Assembly (NCBI GenBank): GCA_037127315.1
Contig: JBBBDQ010000753.1
Location: 777,501-841,500 of the forward strand
Source: Ascarosepion bandense
Lineage: Eukaryota; Mollusca; Cephalopoda; Sepiida; Sepiidae
Reading direction: 5' to 3'
Length of the DNA: 64,000 nucleotides
The notes under the pieces were generated by a model. It was not told where the DNA came from, ran no database searches, and worked only from the letters and a program-made list of their open reading frames with translations. Position numbers and translations under genes: made by a program. Every line of letters begins with the position of its first letter. Position 1 is the stretch's first letter. This document shows, piece by piece, positions 42,361-54,073 of this stretch.

Positions 42361-45300
42361 ATTGTTCGGATTGTTGTCCTCATCTTTGACGCTATTCACG
42401 ATATTTGGCCAGTTGTACGCTTCAACCTTCTAGAATCATTCTCTTATTTCTGAGATGAGGGAGGCTGGGAATATTTGCAGCTGTTCGGACGTTGTCCTCA
42501 TCTTTATTGCCATATTCAATATACATATTTTGGCCGTTGTACGCCTAACTCTTCTTCAGAATCATTCTCATTTCTGATGAGGTATTGTAATGATTTACAT
42601 TGTTCGGATTGTTGTCCTCATCTTTATTGCCATATCTGACACATTTTGCCGTTGTACGCTTCAACCTTCTTCAGAATCATTCTCTATTTCTGAGATGAGT
42701 GTATTGTAACGATTTACATTGTTCGGATTGTTGTCCTCATCTTTATTGCCATCTCCACGACATTTTTTGGCCGTTGTACGCTTCTAACCTTCTTCAGAAT
42801 CATTCTCTATTTCTGAGATGAGGTATTGTAATGATTTACATTGTTCGGATTGTTGTCCTCATTCCTATTGCCATATTCACGACACTTTTTGGCCGTTGTA
42901 CGCTTCAACCTTCTTCAGAATCATTTCATTTCTGAGATGAGGTATTGTAATGATTTACATTGTTCGGATTGTTGTCCTCATCTTTATTGCCATTCACGAC
43001 ATTTTGGCCGTTGCATGCTTCAACCTTCTTCAGAATTTTTCTCTATTTCTGAGATGAGGTATTGTAATGATTTACATTGTTCGAATTGTTGTCCTCATCT
43101 TTATTGCCATATTGACGATATTTTGGGCTGCTTTGGTCATTTCAACCTTCTTCAGAATCATTCTCTATTTCTGAGATGAGGTATGTACGATTTACATTGT
43201 TCGGATTGTTGTCCTCATCTTTATTGCCATATTCATGACATTTTGGTCATGTTGTACGCTTCAACCTCTTCAGAATTTTTCTCTATTTCTGAGATGAGGT
43301 ATTGTAATGATCATATCGTTCGATTTGTTGTCCTCATCTTTATTGCCATATTCACGAGATATTTTGGCCGTTGTACGCTTCAACCTTCTAACTGTCTTCA
43401 TTTCCTGGAGATGGAGTATTGTAGCCATTTGCATTGTTCGATTGTTGTCCTCATCTTTATTGCCATATTCACGACATTTGGCCGTTGTACGCTTCAACCT
43501 TCTTCAGAATTTTTCTCTATTTCTGAGATGAGGTATTGTAATGATTTACATTGTCTGGATTGTTTGTCCTCATCTTTATTGCCATCTCCACGACATTCTT
43601 GGGTCGTTGTCAGCTTCAACTTTCTTCAGAATTTTCCTCTATTTCTGAGATGATATTGTAATTATTTTTTACATTGTCTGATTGTTGTCCTCATCTTTAT
43701 TGCCATATTCACAACATTTTGGCCGTCGTACGCTTCAACCTTCTTCAGAATCTTTATCTATTTCTGTGAGATGAGGTATTATGAATGATTTACATTGGTG
43801 GGATTGTTGTCCTCATCTTGTTTATTGCCATATTCATTTTTTGGCCGTTGTACACTTCTTCTTCCAAAACTTTTCTATTTCTGTGAGATGGGTATTGTGA
43901 CAGTTACATTGTTCGGATTGTTGTCCTCATCTTGTTGCCATATTCACATTGTTTGTGGATACCTTGCACTTCAACCTTCTTCAAAGATATTCTCTATTTG
44001 AGATGAGTGTAGCAATGATTTACATTCTTCGGATTGTTGTCCTCATCTTTATTGTACTTATTGACTTGTTTTGCAATAGGTGTACGCTTCAACACTTCTT
44101 CAAGGCTTTCTCTCTTTGAGATAATTGTGTAATGATTTACATTGTTCAGTTGTTCATCACTGTCTTTATTGCCATATTCTGACTTTGTTTTGGCCCGTTA
44201 ATGCCTTCAACATGTTAAAGAAACTTTCATATTTCTGTGAGATGAGGTATTGTAATAATTTGTGTTGGATTGTTCATGTCTTTTATTGCCTGTTGACTTG
44301 TTTTGGTTAATAGCTGTTGTGTTGAATCTTTTCTCTATTCTGAGATGAGAGTGTTAATGATTTGTGTTCAAGTTGTTGATATATCTTTATTACCCATCTT
44401 ACGACATTTTTGTGTTATTTTTATCATGCTCTTCAGAATCTTTCTCTATTTCTGGGGTAGAGATGTGTGTGATATACATTGTTGGGATTGTTTGTCATAA
44501 TCTTTATTGTATTTCTACATTTTGGCTGACTGTGCCTTCAACCGTCTTCAAGATCTTTCTCTATTTCTGGGGTAATTGCTCAATAGTTTGTGTTCAGGAT
44601 TGTTGTCCTCATCTTTATTGCCATGTTAAGCATTTTGGCCGTTGTACGCTTCAACCTTCACAGAATCATTCTCTATTTCTGAGATGAGTCATTATGGCCA
44701 GTTTTACATTGTTCAGTTGTGTCCTCATCACTTTATTGCTGAGTTGGTGTTTTGTGGGTCTGTGCATTTTCATATGCTTCCAGAATTTTTCTCTACTTCT
44801 ACAGATGAGGTATTGTAATGATTTATGTGGATGTGTCCTCATCTTTGTTACCAGCAATGGCAAACATTTTGGCTTGGTGTACATGTAAACCTTCTTCAGT
44901 GTTCTCCTGTTGGGGTAAAAAATTAATATTAATGATTGCAGTATTGGTTATTTGTCCTCATCTTTGTACCATATTGACGACATTTGTGGTTGTACGCTAA
45001 CCTTCTTCAGAATCTTTTCTCTATTCTTAAAGGGTCTGAGGTATTGTAACGATTTACATTGTTCGGATTGTTGTCCATATCCTTTATTGCCATATTAAAC
45101 ATTTTGGCCGTCGTGCCTTCCAGCATGTTAGAATCATTCTCTATTTCTGAGATGAGGTATTGTAATGATTTACCACGTTGATTGAGTTGTCCTCATCTTT
45201 ATTATCATTAAACATTTTGGCCGTTGTACGCTTCAACCTTCTTCAGAATCATTCTCTATTTCTGGTAAGTTGTAATAGTTACATTGTTCGGATTGTTGTC

Positions 45301-46739
45301 CTCATCTTTGTTGCCATATTGACGACATTTTGGCCGTTGCTGCACTTCAACCTTCTTCAGAATCTTTCTCTTTGGATGAGGTATTGTAACGATTTACATT
45401 GTTCGGATTATTGTCATATCTTCCATGCCATATTCATTTTTTGACGTGGTATATTTCAACCTTCTTCAGAATCATTCTCTATTTCTGAGATGAGGTATTG
45501 TAATGATTCCAATTGTTCGGATTGTTGTCCTCATCTTTATTGCCATATTGAAACGTGTTTTGGCAGTTGCTTCCTTCTTCAGAATCATTCTCTATTTCTG
45601 AGATGGTGTTAATGATTTACATCGTTCGGATTGTATTCCTCATCTTTGTTGCCATAATCACGACATTTTGGCCGTTGTACCCTTCACCTTTCTTCAGAAT
45701 CATTCTCTATTTCTGAGATGAAGATGGCTGTAATGATTTACGTTGTTCGGATTGTTGTCCTCATCTTTATTGCCATATTCACGCTTATTTTGGCGTTGTA
45801 CGCTTCAACCTTCTTCAATTTTTATATATTTCACAGATGCGGTATTGTGATTTGTTGTTCGGATTGTTGTCCTCATCTTTATTGTATATTCACGACATTT
45901 TGGCCATTGTACGCTAACCTTCTTCGAGATATTTTCCTGTTAAGATGGTGTTAATGATTGTTGTTCGGATTGTTGTCCTCATCTTTATTGCCATATTCAC
46001 GACCTTTTGGCCGTTGTTGCGCTTCAACATTCTTCAGAATCATTCTCTGTTTCGGATGAGGTAATTATTTACATTGTTCGGATTGTTGTCCTCATCTTTA
46101 TTTGCCATATTCACGACATTTTGGCCGTTGTACGCTTCAGCCTTCTTCGAATCGCTATCTATTTCCTGAGATGAAGTGTTATGTAATAATTTACATTATT
46201 CTGATTATTGTCCTCATCTTTGTACCCATATTCACGACCCATTTTTGTGACGTTGTGCGCCAACCTTCTTCAGAAACTTTCTCTATTTCTGAGATGAGGT
46301 ATTATGCAATAGACCACATTATTCGGATTTGTTGTCTATATTCTTTGTATATATATTCACGACATTTGGGCCGTTGTACGCTTCAACCTTCTTCAGGCTT
46401 TCTCTGTTTCTGGAATGAGGGTATTCATATTGATTTACATTGTTCAGTTGTTGTATCATCTTTATTGCCATATTCACGACATTTTGTGGTGTAGCTTCAA
46501 CCTTCTTCAGAAACTTTCTCTATTTCTGAGATGAGGTATTGTAATGATTTACATTGTTGGATTGTTTGTCCTCATCTTTATTATATTCACGACATTTTTG
46601 GCCGTTGTGCACTTCAACCTTCTTCAGAATCTTTCTCTATTTCTGAGATGAGGTATTGCAATGATATGCATTATTCAGTTTATTTGTTCTCATCTTTATT
46701 ACCATATTCACAACATTTTGGCCGTTGTACGCTTCAACC

Positions 46740-48340
46740 GTCTTCAGAATCTTTCTCTATTTCTGAGATGAGGTATTGTAATGATTTACATCGTTCGGAT
46801 TGTTGTCCTCATCTTTATTGCCATATTCACGACATTTTGGCCGTTGTACGCTTCAACCTTCTTCAGAATCATTCTCTATTTCTGAGATGAGGTATTGTAA
46901 TGATTTACATTGTTCGGATTGTTGTCCTCATCTTTATTGCCATATTGACGACATTTTGGCCGTTGTACGCTTCAACCTTCTTCAGAATCTTTCTCTATTT
47001 CTGAGATGAGGTATTGTAATGATTTACATTGTTCGGATTGTTGTCCTCATCTTTATTGCCATATTCACGACATTTTGGCCGTGGTACGCTTCAACCTTCT
47101 TCAGAATCATTCTCTATTTCTGAAATGAGTTATTGTAATGATTTACATTGTTCGGATTGTTGTCCTCCTCTTTATTGCCATATTGACGACATTTTGGCCG
47201 TTGTACGCTTCAACCTTCTTCAGAATCTTTCTCTATTTCTGAGATGAGGTATTGTAACGATTTACATTGTTCGGATTGTTGTCCTCATCTTTATTGCCAT
47301 ATTCACGACATTTTGGCCGTCGTACGCTTCAACCTTCTTCAGAATCATTCTCTATTTCTGAGATGTGGTATTGTAATGATTTACGTTGTTCGGATTGTTG
47401 TCCTCATCTTTATTGCCATATTCACGACATTTTGGCCGTTGTACGCTTCAACCTTCTTCAGAAACTTTCTCTATTTCTGAGATGAGGTATTGTAATGATT
47501 TACATTGTTCGGATTGTTGTCCTCATCTTTATTGCCATATTCACGACATTTTGGCCGTTTTACGCTTCAACCTTCTTCAGAAACTTTCTCTATTTCTGAG
47601 ATGAGGTATTGTAATGATTTACATTGTTCGGATTGTTGTCCTCATCTTTATTGCCATATTCACGACATTTTGGCCGTTGTACGCTTCAACCTTCTTCAGA
47701 ATTTTCCTCTATTTCTGAGATGAGGTATTGTAATTATTTACATTGTTCGGATTGTTGTCCTCATCTTTATTGCCATATTCACGACATTTTGGCCGTTGTA
47801 CGCTTCAACCTTCTTCAGAATTTTTCTCTATTTCTGAGATGAGGTATTGTAATGATTTACATTGTTCGGATTGTTGTCCTCATCTTTATTGCCATATTCA
47901 CGACATTTTGGCCGTTGTACGCTTCAACCTTCTTCAGAATCTTTATCTATTTCTGAGATGAGGTATTGCAATGATTTACATTGTTCGAATTGTTGTCCTC
48001 ATCTTTATTGCCATATTGACGACATTTTGGCCGTTGTACGCTTCAACCTTCTTCAGAATCATTCTCTATTTCTAAGATGAGGTATTGTAATGATTTACAT
48101 CGTTCGGATTGTTGTCCTCATTTTTATTGCCATATTGACGACATTTTGGCCGTTGTACGCTTCAACCTTCTTCAGAATCTTTCTCTATTTCTGAGATGAG
48201 GTATTGTAATGATTTACATTGTTCGGATTGTTGTCCTCATCTTTATTGCCATATTCACGACATTTTGGCCGTTGTACGCTTCAACCTTCTTCAGAATCTT
48301 TCTCTATTTCTGAGATGAGGTATTGTAATGATTTACATTA
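46740..48340 (+). repeat. Homogenised satellite block 2
   Basis: About 13 clean units. At its left end the two forms attcacgac-then-atcattctc and attgacgac-then-atctttctc alternate for several units, hinting at a 238-bp dimer. Confidence 0.8.
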
Positions 48341-48430
48341 TTTACATTGTTTGGACTGTTGTCATCATTTTGTTTGCCATGTTCACGACGTTTCAAACGT
48401 TGTACGTTTCGTCTTTCTTCAGGTGATTGC

Positions 48431-49051
48431 ATGTTTGAACTGAACTCTTTATTTAGTCATAGGGGTAGACTGTTCTCGTTCCATGAGTCATGCTACTTCC
48501 GGATCCCTTCGTTATCTCTATTTAAACTAGCTATCTACGTTTTTGTTCACAACTTCTGTAGTCAGGTATTGAACTCACAACAGATTACTGCTACAGATAT
48601 TTTTCTTATCTCTATGTTGTGGATTCCAGATGAGGAAGCGCACAAAATAATGAACAACAACACAGATATGGAGACAGAAAAGTAGTTTATATTGAACGTA
48701 ATATACAAACTTGAACGTAGCTTAGTAAATCCAGAAATACTATCAGTAAGAAATTAATATATTACGTATCAGTTCTGGTACTCTCCGATAACTCACTATA
48801 ACTCTATGGCAGCTCCAATATTTCACTATGGCAGGAGTATATGTATACTCCAGTCGAGTTCATTATTATATACAAAGGGGAGATCCTACAACACTCTACT
48901 AGGGATCTCCTGTACTACCCTATCAACAATATAACTCACAGTTTGTAAATATAATCTGCCACTACATATTTTGTATTGTTGGATCACATCTTTGACAATA
49001 TAAGTAAAACTAAAGATAGTTGGAGTTTGGCTAACCGTAGAGTAGTATCCA
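48431..49051. other. Spacer after the satellite
   Basis: Begins with the tail of the last satellite-like unit, then mixed sequence. One short hairpin (ggagatcc / gggatctcc near 48880-48910). A 112-codon frame at 48347-48685 starts inside the satellite and is not credible. Confidence 0.4.
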
Positions 49052-49924
49052 TTTCTACTTTTATGTGCCCTGCCCCTCAGGTCGTAGGCAATCATGGACT
49101 TCCACATCTCTCTATCCCTGGTGGTTCTTAGCACGCTTCTTCTGTTACACCATGCAACATTCGTTCCATCATCCACCTGATTAGGTCCTTCAAAAATGTT
49201 ATCCGTTGCTTTCCCCTGTCTCTTTTCCCCTGCATCTGGCCTGTTAGTATCAGATTCTCCTCACTGCATGTCCCAGGAACTTCAGCTGTCTCTTCTTGAT
49301 GCTCAGTATTAATTTCCTTTTTTGTTTCCACCATTTGTAGGACCTCATCATTGCGCACATGCACGATCAATGATATTTGCAGCATCCTTCTGTAGAACCC
49401 CATTTCAGTTGCTTCAAGTTTTTCTTCATCTTTGATGAAATTGTCCAGCATTCACTGCCATATTTAATAACTGACAACACGTAGCAATCCAGTACTATCT
49501 TCTTTGTTTCTAACGAAATTGTCCTGTTACTTAAAACTTTACTCAGCTCCTGGAATGCATCCTTGTGCTTTTGGATCTCAGGAATATAAATGTATAGAAA
49601 CTGCTGTGACCACAAAGTGAGGGGTCAGTTTATATATTGATTGTAACATGGAAATGATCCCCCACTTTATATCCAGTATGCTTCTGTAGAACCCCATTTC
49701 AGTTGCTTCAAGTTTTTCCTGCATCTTTGATGAAATTGTCCAGCATTTACTGCCATATTGAAGAACTGACAACACGTAGCAATCCAGTACTCTCCTCTTT
49801 GTTTCTAACAAAATTGTCCTGTTTCTTAATACTTTACTGAACTTCTGGAATACTTCCTTCGCCATGCCAATTCGCCTTCGGATCTCTGTGTCGCAGTTTC
49901 CGTTTTCTGTTATAACACTTCCTA
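49052..49924 (-). mobile_element. RTE LINE fragments, two overlapping pieces
   Basis: 49052-49565 carries the family's 3' end up to the AFQELSKVLSNRTISLETK block. 49680-49924 repeats the stretch from the FYRS block through MAKEVFQKFSKVLRNR and beyond. About 180 bp is therefore present twice. The two are separated by a small palindrome. Several stops and frameshifts; inactive. Confidence 0.85.
49608..49676. repeat. Small palindromic element, copy 3
   Basis: Outer words tgaccacaaagtg and cactttatatcca frame aggggtcagttt and gatcccccact. It separates two partly redundant RTE pieces. Confidence 0.75.
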
Positions 49925-50043
49925 TTTGTTTAAAAATATAGGTTGATTATCTTTTTTCCTAAATTTCAAAATCCGAAAATTATTTAGAAGTAGAGTTGGT
50001 GTTGCATTTATATATTTTTTGTAAGTAGTAATCATGTCTTTTG

Positions 50044-50345
50044 TACACGTTGTGGTGCAATGAATTTTCCGAATGAGAAACTGGAGAGCCGAGTTCGAAT
50101 TCCAGTTGAATTCGTTGCATTCACTTATGTGCAATAATCATTGGAAAATGTATGAATCCATTTCTTCTCTCTCCAGCTATGGGTTGAATGGTATGACAGA
50201 TTGGGTTCTATGGCCTTGGTTAGCAAGCAGTCCACCACAGAACGAATTGGAACTTCTTGCGCGAAGATCTTCTGACTAGTCAGTTATAGATAAAAATTGA
50301 CATGATCTCCCAAACGGGTATCACGTATGGCACTTAATTGACTGA
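50044..50345 (+). mobile_element. tRNA-derived SINE
   Basis: Plus-strand copy: cgttgtggtgcaatgaa (box A region), gccgagttcgaattcc (box B), body with gggttctatggccttgg, and a tail ending cacttaattgactgacag. Diverged internally. Confidence 0.8.
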
Positions 50346-50557
50346 CAGAAAGTACAAATCCTTATTTTTACGTGAAATTTTAATTTTGCCACTTTATTAA
50401 ATTTTATATAAAACTAACTTACTGCTAGGGTTTGGGTCACTGTGTCGGGCCAGAATGTTTTTTCTGCCTGAATCCATCCTGCACATATAGAAATCAACCA
50501 TCCGTCAGTGCCTGGAATGCTGATGTTATATAAGGTCAGGCGCACTCGCTGTTCATC

Positions 50558-51165
50558 TCAGTGTTCTTGACAAGCTCCAAAGGAGAATCAGTAATGTGAT
50601 AGGTACCGACTTGGAGGCTCGACGACAGCCACTTCCCAACCGACGAGATGTGGCTTCCCTCTGTCTGTTCTATAAATATTTTTTATGGCTTCTGCTCCAA
50701 TGAACATAAGTCACTGGTGCCCCTGCAACAGGTGATTACTCGTACAACCAGACTGGCAACTGGGTCCCACTCATTCACAGTTAGATCAACCAAATGCAGA
50801 TGACAATTTGACTCCTTCAGCTTCTTTTCTCGCACTTCCCACCTGTGGAACTCGCTCCCATATTCTTGCTTTCCTGACGGCTAAAGTTTCCAGAAATTTA
50901 AATGCAATGTCAATACCCATGTTTTAACCACTTGATTTCAGTTCTTTCTACACCACCCTGTATATCTTTTCCTTTCTCTCCACCTTTGCAACTGTCATCA
51001 CACCTGTATTCCCATCCTTCACTTGTTCCTTTCTCTGACGCCCCCCCCCCTGGAACTGGTTCGTCTTTCTCTTTACTCCTATCTAATTCTTTTTACTCTT
51101 ATGTAGCCCCCTGTACATCAGTGGCGTTACCACCTTGCTCGGAGTGATACAATTAAAAAAAATGT
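50558..51165 (+). mobile_element. CR1/jockey-like LINE, C-terminal fragment
   Basis: Reads VLDKLQRRISNVIGTDLEA and LPNRRDVASLCLFYKYF, then broken frames (FSHFPPVELAPIF). The 3' UTR ends ccttgctcggagtgataca, then poly-A-like sequence at 51150-51160. Same family as 23.7-24.6 kb but in the opposite orientation. Confidence 0.8.
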
Positions 51166-51697
51166 ATAAGCTGTGCTATAAAAATGTAAACAGGTCTCGT
51201 GTTTATACTTTAATTCTACTCCCAAATTCCTCATTTTATAGATGCTATATACAAATGAAATAGCCTGTATTCCAAAATCCGAAAAAAACTGAAAACCGAA
51301 GTACTTTAGGTTCCAAGGAATTCGAATAAAGAATTCTCAACCTCTAATAATATTTTTGCAAAATCTGTGTGGGATTATGTCACCCGTTAAGCGCATATTA
51401 AAAAAAAAAGAAACCGTTTTCATTTTTTAAAGTTACTAATCATCAGGTCTCTCAGTTGCCTGTCCGATGTTTTAACTACTACGCTAAACATGCCAGAAGA
51501 TGCTAACAATTTCATAATAATTTTTGTCTGCTTTTTTTTTCATTCCAACGAAATTATCTTAACGAAATTTCATGGCGCATCTCAACCTCTGTTATTGATT
51601 GAATTGTCCTTAATCAGATTTTAGCAACATATTGTTTATTTTATTATTAGCTTAAATAAAGATCAGTTGGGGGGGGTAGTGGAGAGCGACTCGAATT
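51166..51697. other. AT-rich spacer, nothing recognised
   Basis: Mixed AT-rich sequence with a short G run (ggggggg near 51670) before the composite SINE. Confidence 0.4.
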
Positions 51698-52198
51698 ACG
51701 GTCATATCACGTTGAATACACCGGTTCCCGTTCGATCACCGAAGTTAAGCAACGTTGAGCCTGGTCAGTACTTAGATGGGTGACCGCTTGGGAATACCAG
51801 GTGCTGTAAACGTTTAGTGACGGATGTATGTTGTGGTGCAGTGGATAACAGCTCAGAAAGAGAAATCGGTCAGCTGAGTTTGAATTCCATTTAAATACTC
51901 TGCATTCACTTAAGCACTGGTACTCTTGGGAAAGGTATTAATCCATCCCTTCCCTTCAGTTATGGGTTAAATAACAAGGGTAGGACTTGGGGGACCTTGC
52001 CCTTAAAAACAAATCCCAATGAATCTTGATACTTGAAAAAGAAAAATGTATTAGTAGACACAAAACTTATATAAAAAACAACAATAAATTGTTGAAAGAA
52101 AAAGGTATGACCAGCAATAAATAAATAAAATTTAGTTGGCAATAAATGACTTGCCGAGGTTGATTTGCCATAAAAACAAAACAACCAACCAATCAACC
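51698..52198 (+). mobile_element. 5S-tRNA composite SINE
   Basis: 51698-51812 is a nearly complete 5S rRNA-like module. It has tatcacgttgaatacaccgg, gatcaccgaagttaagcaac (box A), cagtacttagatgggtgacc (box C) and taccaggtgctgta. 51820-51890 is a tRNA-like module (gttgtggtgcagtggata, then gagtttgaattcc). The body contains aggtattaatccatccc. It ends in an A-rich tail with ggcaataaatgac, gccataaaaa and (aacc)n. The tail is shared with 56238-56724. The 5S and tRNA modules both supply pol III promoter elements. Confidence 0.85.
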
Positions 52199-52418
52199 AT
52201 TTGTGAGGAAATTATTCAGGATTTACTGCCATATTATGATCATGGGTCCTATGACTCCTCAGAGTCGAAGGGTCACCACAGTATTGCAACTGTAGCTACA
52301 CAGAAAGTGGTGTATCTTAGGCAAGATAGCCTGATGGGGCCTAGCCTTCTCAAGGCTGGTTTTCCTTCTTCTAGATGGTTACCACCTAAGGCTACAGAAC
52401 CCAGTCTTACGGCCATAT

Positions 52419-52787
52419 CACGTTGAATACACCGATTCCCGTTCGACCACCGAAGTCAAGCAACGTTGAGCCTGGTCAGTACTTAGATGGGTGACCGCTT
52501 GGAATACCAGGTGCTGTAAGCTTTTATTGACGGATGTGAGTTGTGGTGCAGTGGATATCGGCTCGGAAAGAGAAATCGGTGAGCCGAGTTCGAATACCCT
52601 GCATTCACTTACGTGTGGTACCCTTGAGAAAGGTATTAATCCGTCCCTTCCCTCCAGTTATGCGTTTAATAACAGGCTAGGACTTAGGACCCTGCCCTTA
52701 AACAAATCCCAATGAGACTTTCTACGTCAGGGAGGGAGCCGGCTCAAACCGACTAGGGTGAATGCGGCTTACATACATACATACTCG
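52419..52787 (+). mobile_element. 5S-tRNA composite SINE, different tail
   Basis: 5S-like module 52419-52521, tRNA-like module about 52530-52600 (gttgtggtgcagtggatatc, ggtgagccgagttcga), then body. It ends ggtgaatgcggcttacatac, then (CATA)n. A 5-bp-scale deletion follows box B compared with the 51.7-kb copy. The 220 bp between the two copies (52199-52418) is unassigned but ends in a SINE-like aaggctacagaaccca. Confidence 0.85.
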
Positions 52788-52887
52788 AACTAAGGTAATC
52801 AGAGATGCGAGTCGAGAAGATACCCAAGGGTGTTAGCACTTACGTACTAATACCCTTTTGGTATTTTCTATCCTTAGCTGTGGATTT

Positions 52888-53222
52888 ATTTTTAATCGTT
52901 TCACCCCAAGGAAAGCGGTAACGCCACTGATGCGCAGGGGGCTACAAAAGTTTAAAAGATTAGAGGAAAGTAAACAGAAGGACGAACCAGTTACAGGGGG
53001 TGTCAGGAGAGGGAGCAAGAGAAGGATGGGAATACAGGTGTGATGACAGTTGCAAAGGTAGAGAAAAAGGAGAAGATATACAGAGTGATGTACAAAGATT
53101 TAGAGCCAAGTGGTTAAGAGATGGGTATTGCCATTGCATTTAAATTCCTGGAGGTTGTAGCCGGCAGGAAAGCAAGAATATGGAAGCGAGTTTTACAGGC
53201 GGGAAGTGCGAGAAAGGACATA
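52888..53222 (-). mobile_element. CR1/jockey-like LINE 3' end
   Basis: Minus-strand copy of the 3' UTR and last codons. Shared words with 23.7 kb: cgtttcaccccaaggaaagc, cgcagggggctac, tgcatttaaattcctggagg, ttttacaggcgggaagtgcg. Truncated at about 53222. Confidence 0.8.
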
Positions 53223-53607
53223 GCAGGAGAGACTGGACACTATGTTTTCAACTTGTCTAGAAGGAAAATCCATCCGCTGCCTTGTGAACCATGACTCATT
53301 AACTTCTGACAGAAGATGGAGACGTGAGTAATTTCAAAATAAACCCTTAAGCATTTGCACTTGAATATCACCATGAACCACAATTGTGATTTGGAGAGAA
53401 GTGGTCTGTGTGCCAACAACGGACAAATTTATTTTATGCTCATTTGCCAGTTAAAACATTCGAACCATTTACCGCTGTTTTACTACTTTCCCAAATCTGC
53501 AATATTCTTAGGTTCCATATAATTACAAGAGGTTCTTTTTGTGTCACCCTAATACCTAACATATATGGTCCCGGGCGACAGTGACTTCCTTTTGTTTCAT
53601 TTTGAGT
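53223..53607. other. Spacer, nothing recognised
   Basis: No frames, repeats or termini recognised. It supplies the target site of the next SINE. Confidence 0.4.
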
Positions 53608-53770
53608 AGAAGCCCGAGGGTCAGTCAGTCAGTTAAGTGCCATACGTGATACACGCTTGGGGCGATCATGTCTTGAAAGAGACATGACTGAATGAGCAGA
53701 AGATTTCCTATCATGCTATTTAAAGTATAGCTGAAGGGAGAAGTGACGGATTGTATTAATAATTTGTAAT

Positions 53771-53830
53771 TAGTGGGGGATCAGTTTATTACTTCATAAC
53801 AATAAAAAAACGAACTCCCACTTTATACCC
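53771..53830. repeat. Small palindromic element, copy 4
   Basis: Inverted ends agtgggggatcagttt and gaactcccact, followed by ttatacccagtagaagcttt. Confidence 0.8.
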
Positions 53831-54014
53831 AGTAGAAGCTTTACTTATGTTTCCAACTATTTTGTTCATTCAGTCAGTTAAGTACCACACGTGATACACG
53901 CTTTAGGCGATCATGTCTCGAAAGAGACATGACTGACTAGGCAGAAGATTTCTTATCATGCTATTGAAAGTATAGCTGAAGATAGAAGAGACGGATTGTA
54001 TTAATAATTATTAA

Positions 54015-54073
54015 TAAGTGGGGGATCAGTTTATTACTTTATAGCAATCGAAAACCGATCTCCCACTTTATGC
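54015..54073. repeat. Small palindromic element, copy 5
   Basis: Inverted ends aagtgggggatcagttta and aaaccgatctcccactt, followed by tatgcccagtagaagcttta. Part of the tandem duplication with copy 4. Confidence 0.8.

Larger units (their letters stand above)
28788..48430 (+). repeat. 119-bp satellite array, about 165 units
   Basis: Head-to-tail copies with a period of exactly 119 bp in clean zones: ttcagaatcattctctattt, ctgagatgaggtattgtaat, gatttacattgttcggattg, ttgtcctcatctttattgcc, atattcacgacattttggcc, gttgtacgcttcaaccttc. Because 119 is not a multiple of three, every unit yields overlapping 72-codon frames. These are artefacts and not genes. Recurrent variants include attcacgac/attgacgac, aatgattt/aattattt/aacgattt and atcattctc/atctttctc/attttcctc. 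Clean blocks lie at about 40.9-42.35 and 46.74-48.34 kb. Much of the rest has many small indels. The last unit (48347-48430) is the most diverged and resembles the dispersed units at 21.7-22.3 kb. Confidence 0.97.

Noticed and set aside
28934..48685. Dozens of 60-175 codon frames on both strands, many sharing MFGLLSSSLLPYSRHFGRC or related words
   Set aside because: They recur every 119 bp because the satellite unit lacks stops in some frames. Frame changes at each unit, and the length is set by the repeat period. No start context or conservation independent of the DNA repeat.
51698..51812. Functional 5S rRNA gene
   Set aside because: It is followed directly by a tRNA-like module and SINE body and tail, and recurs with the same fusion at 52.4 and 56.6 kb, so it is a SINE module.
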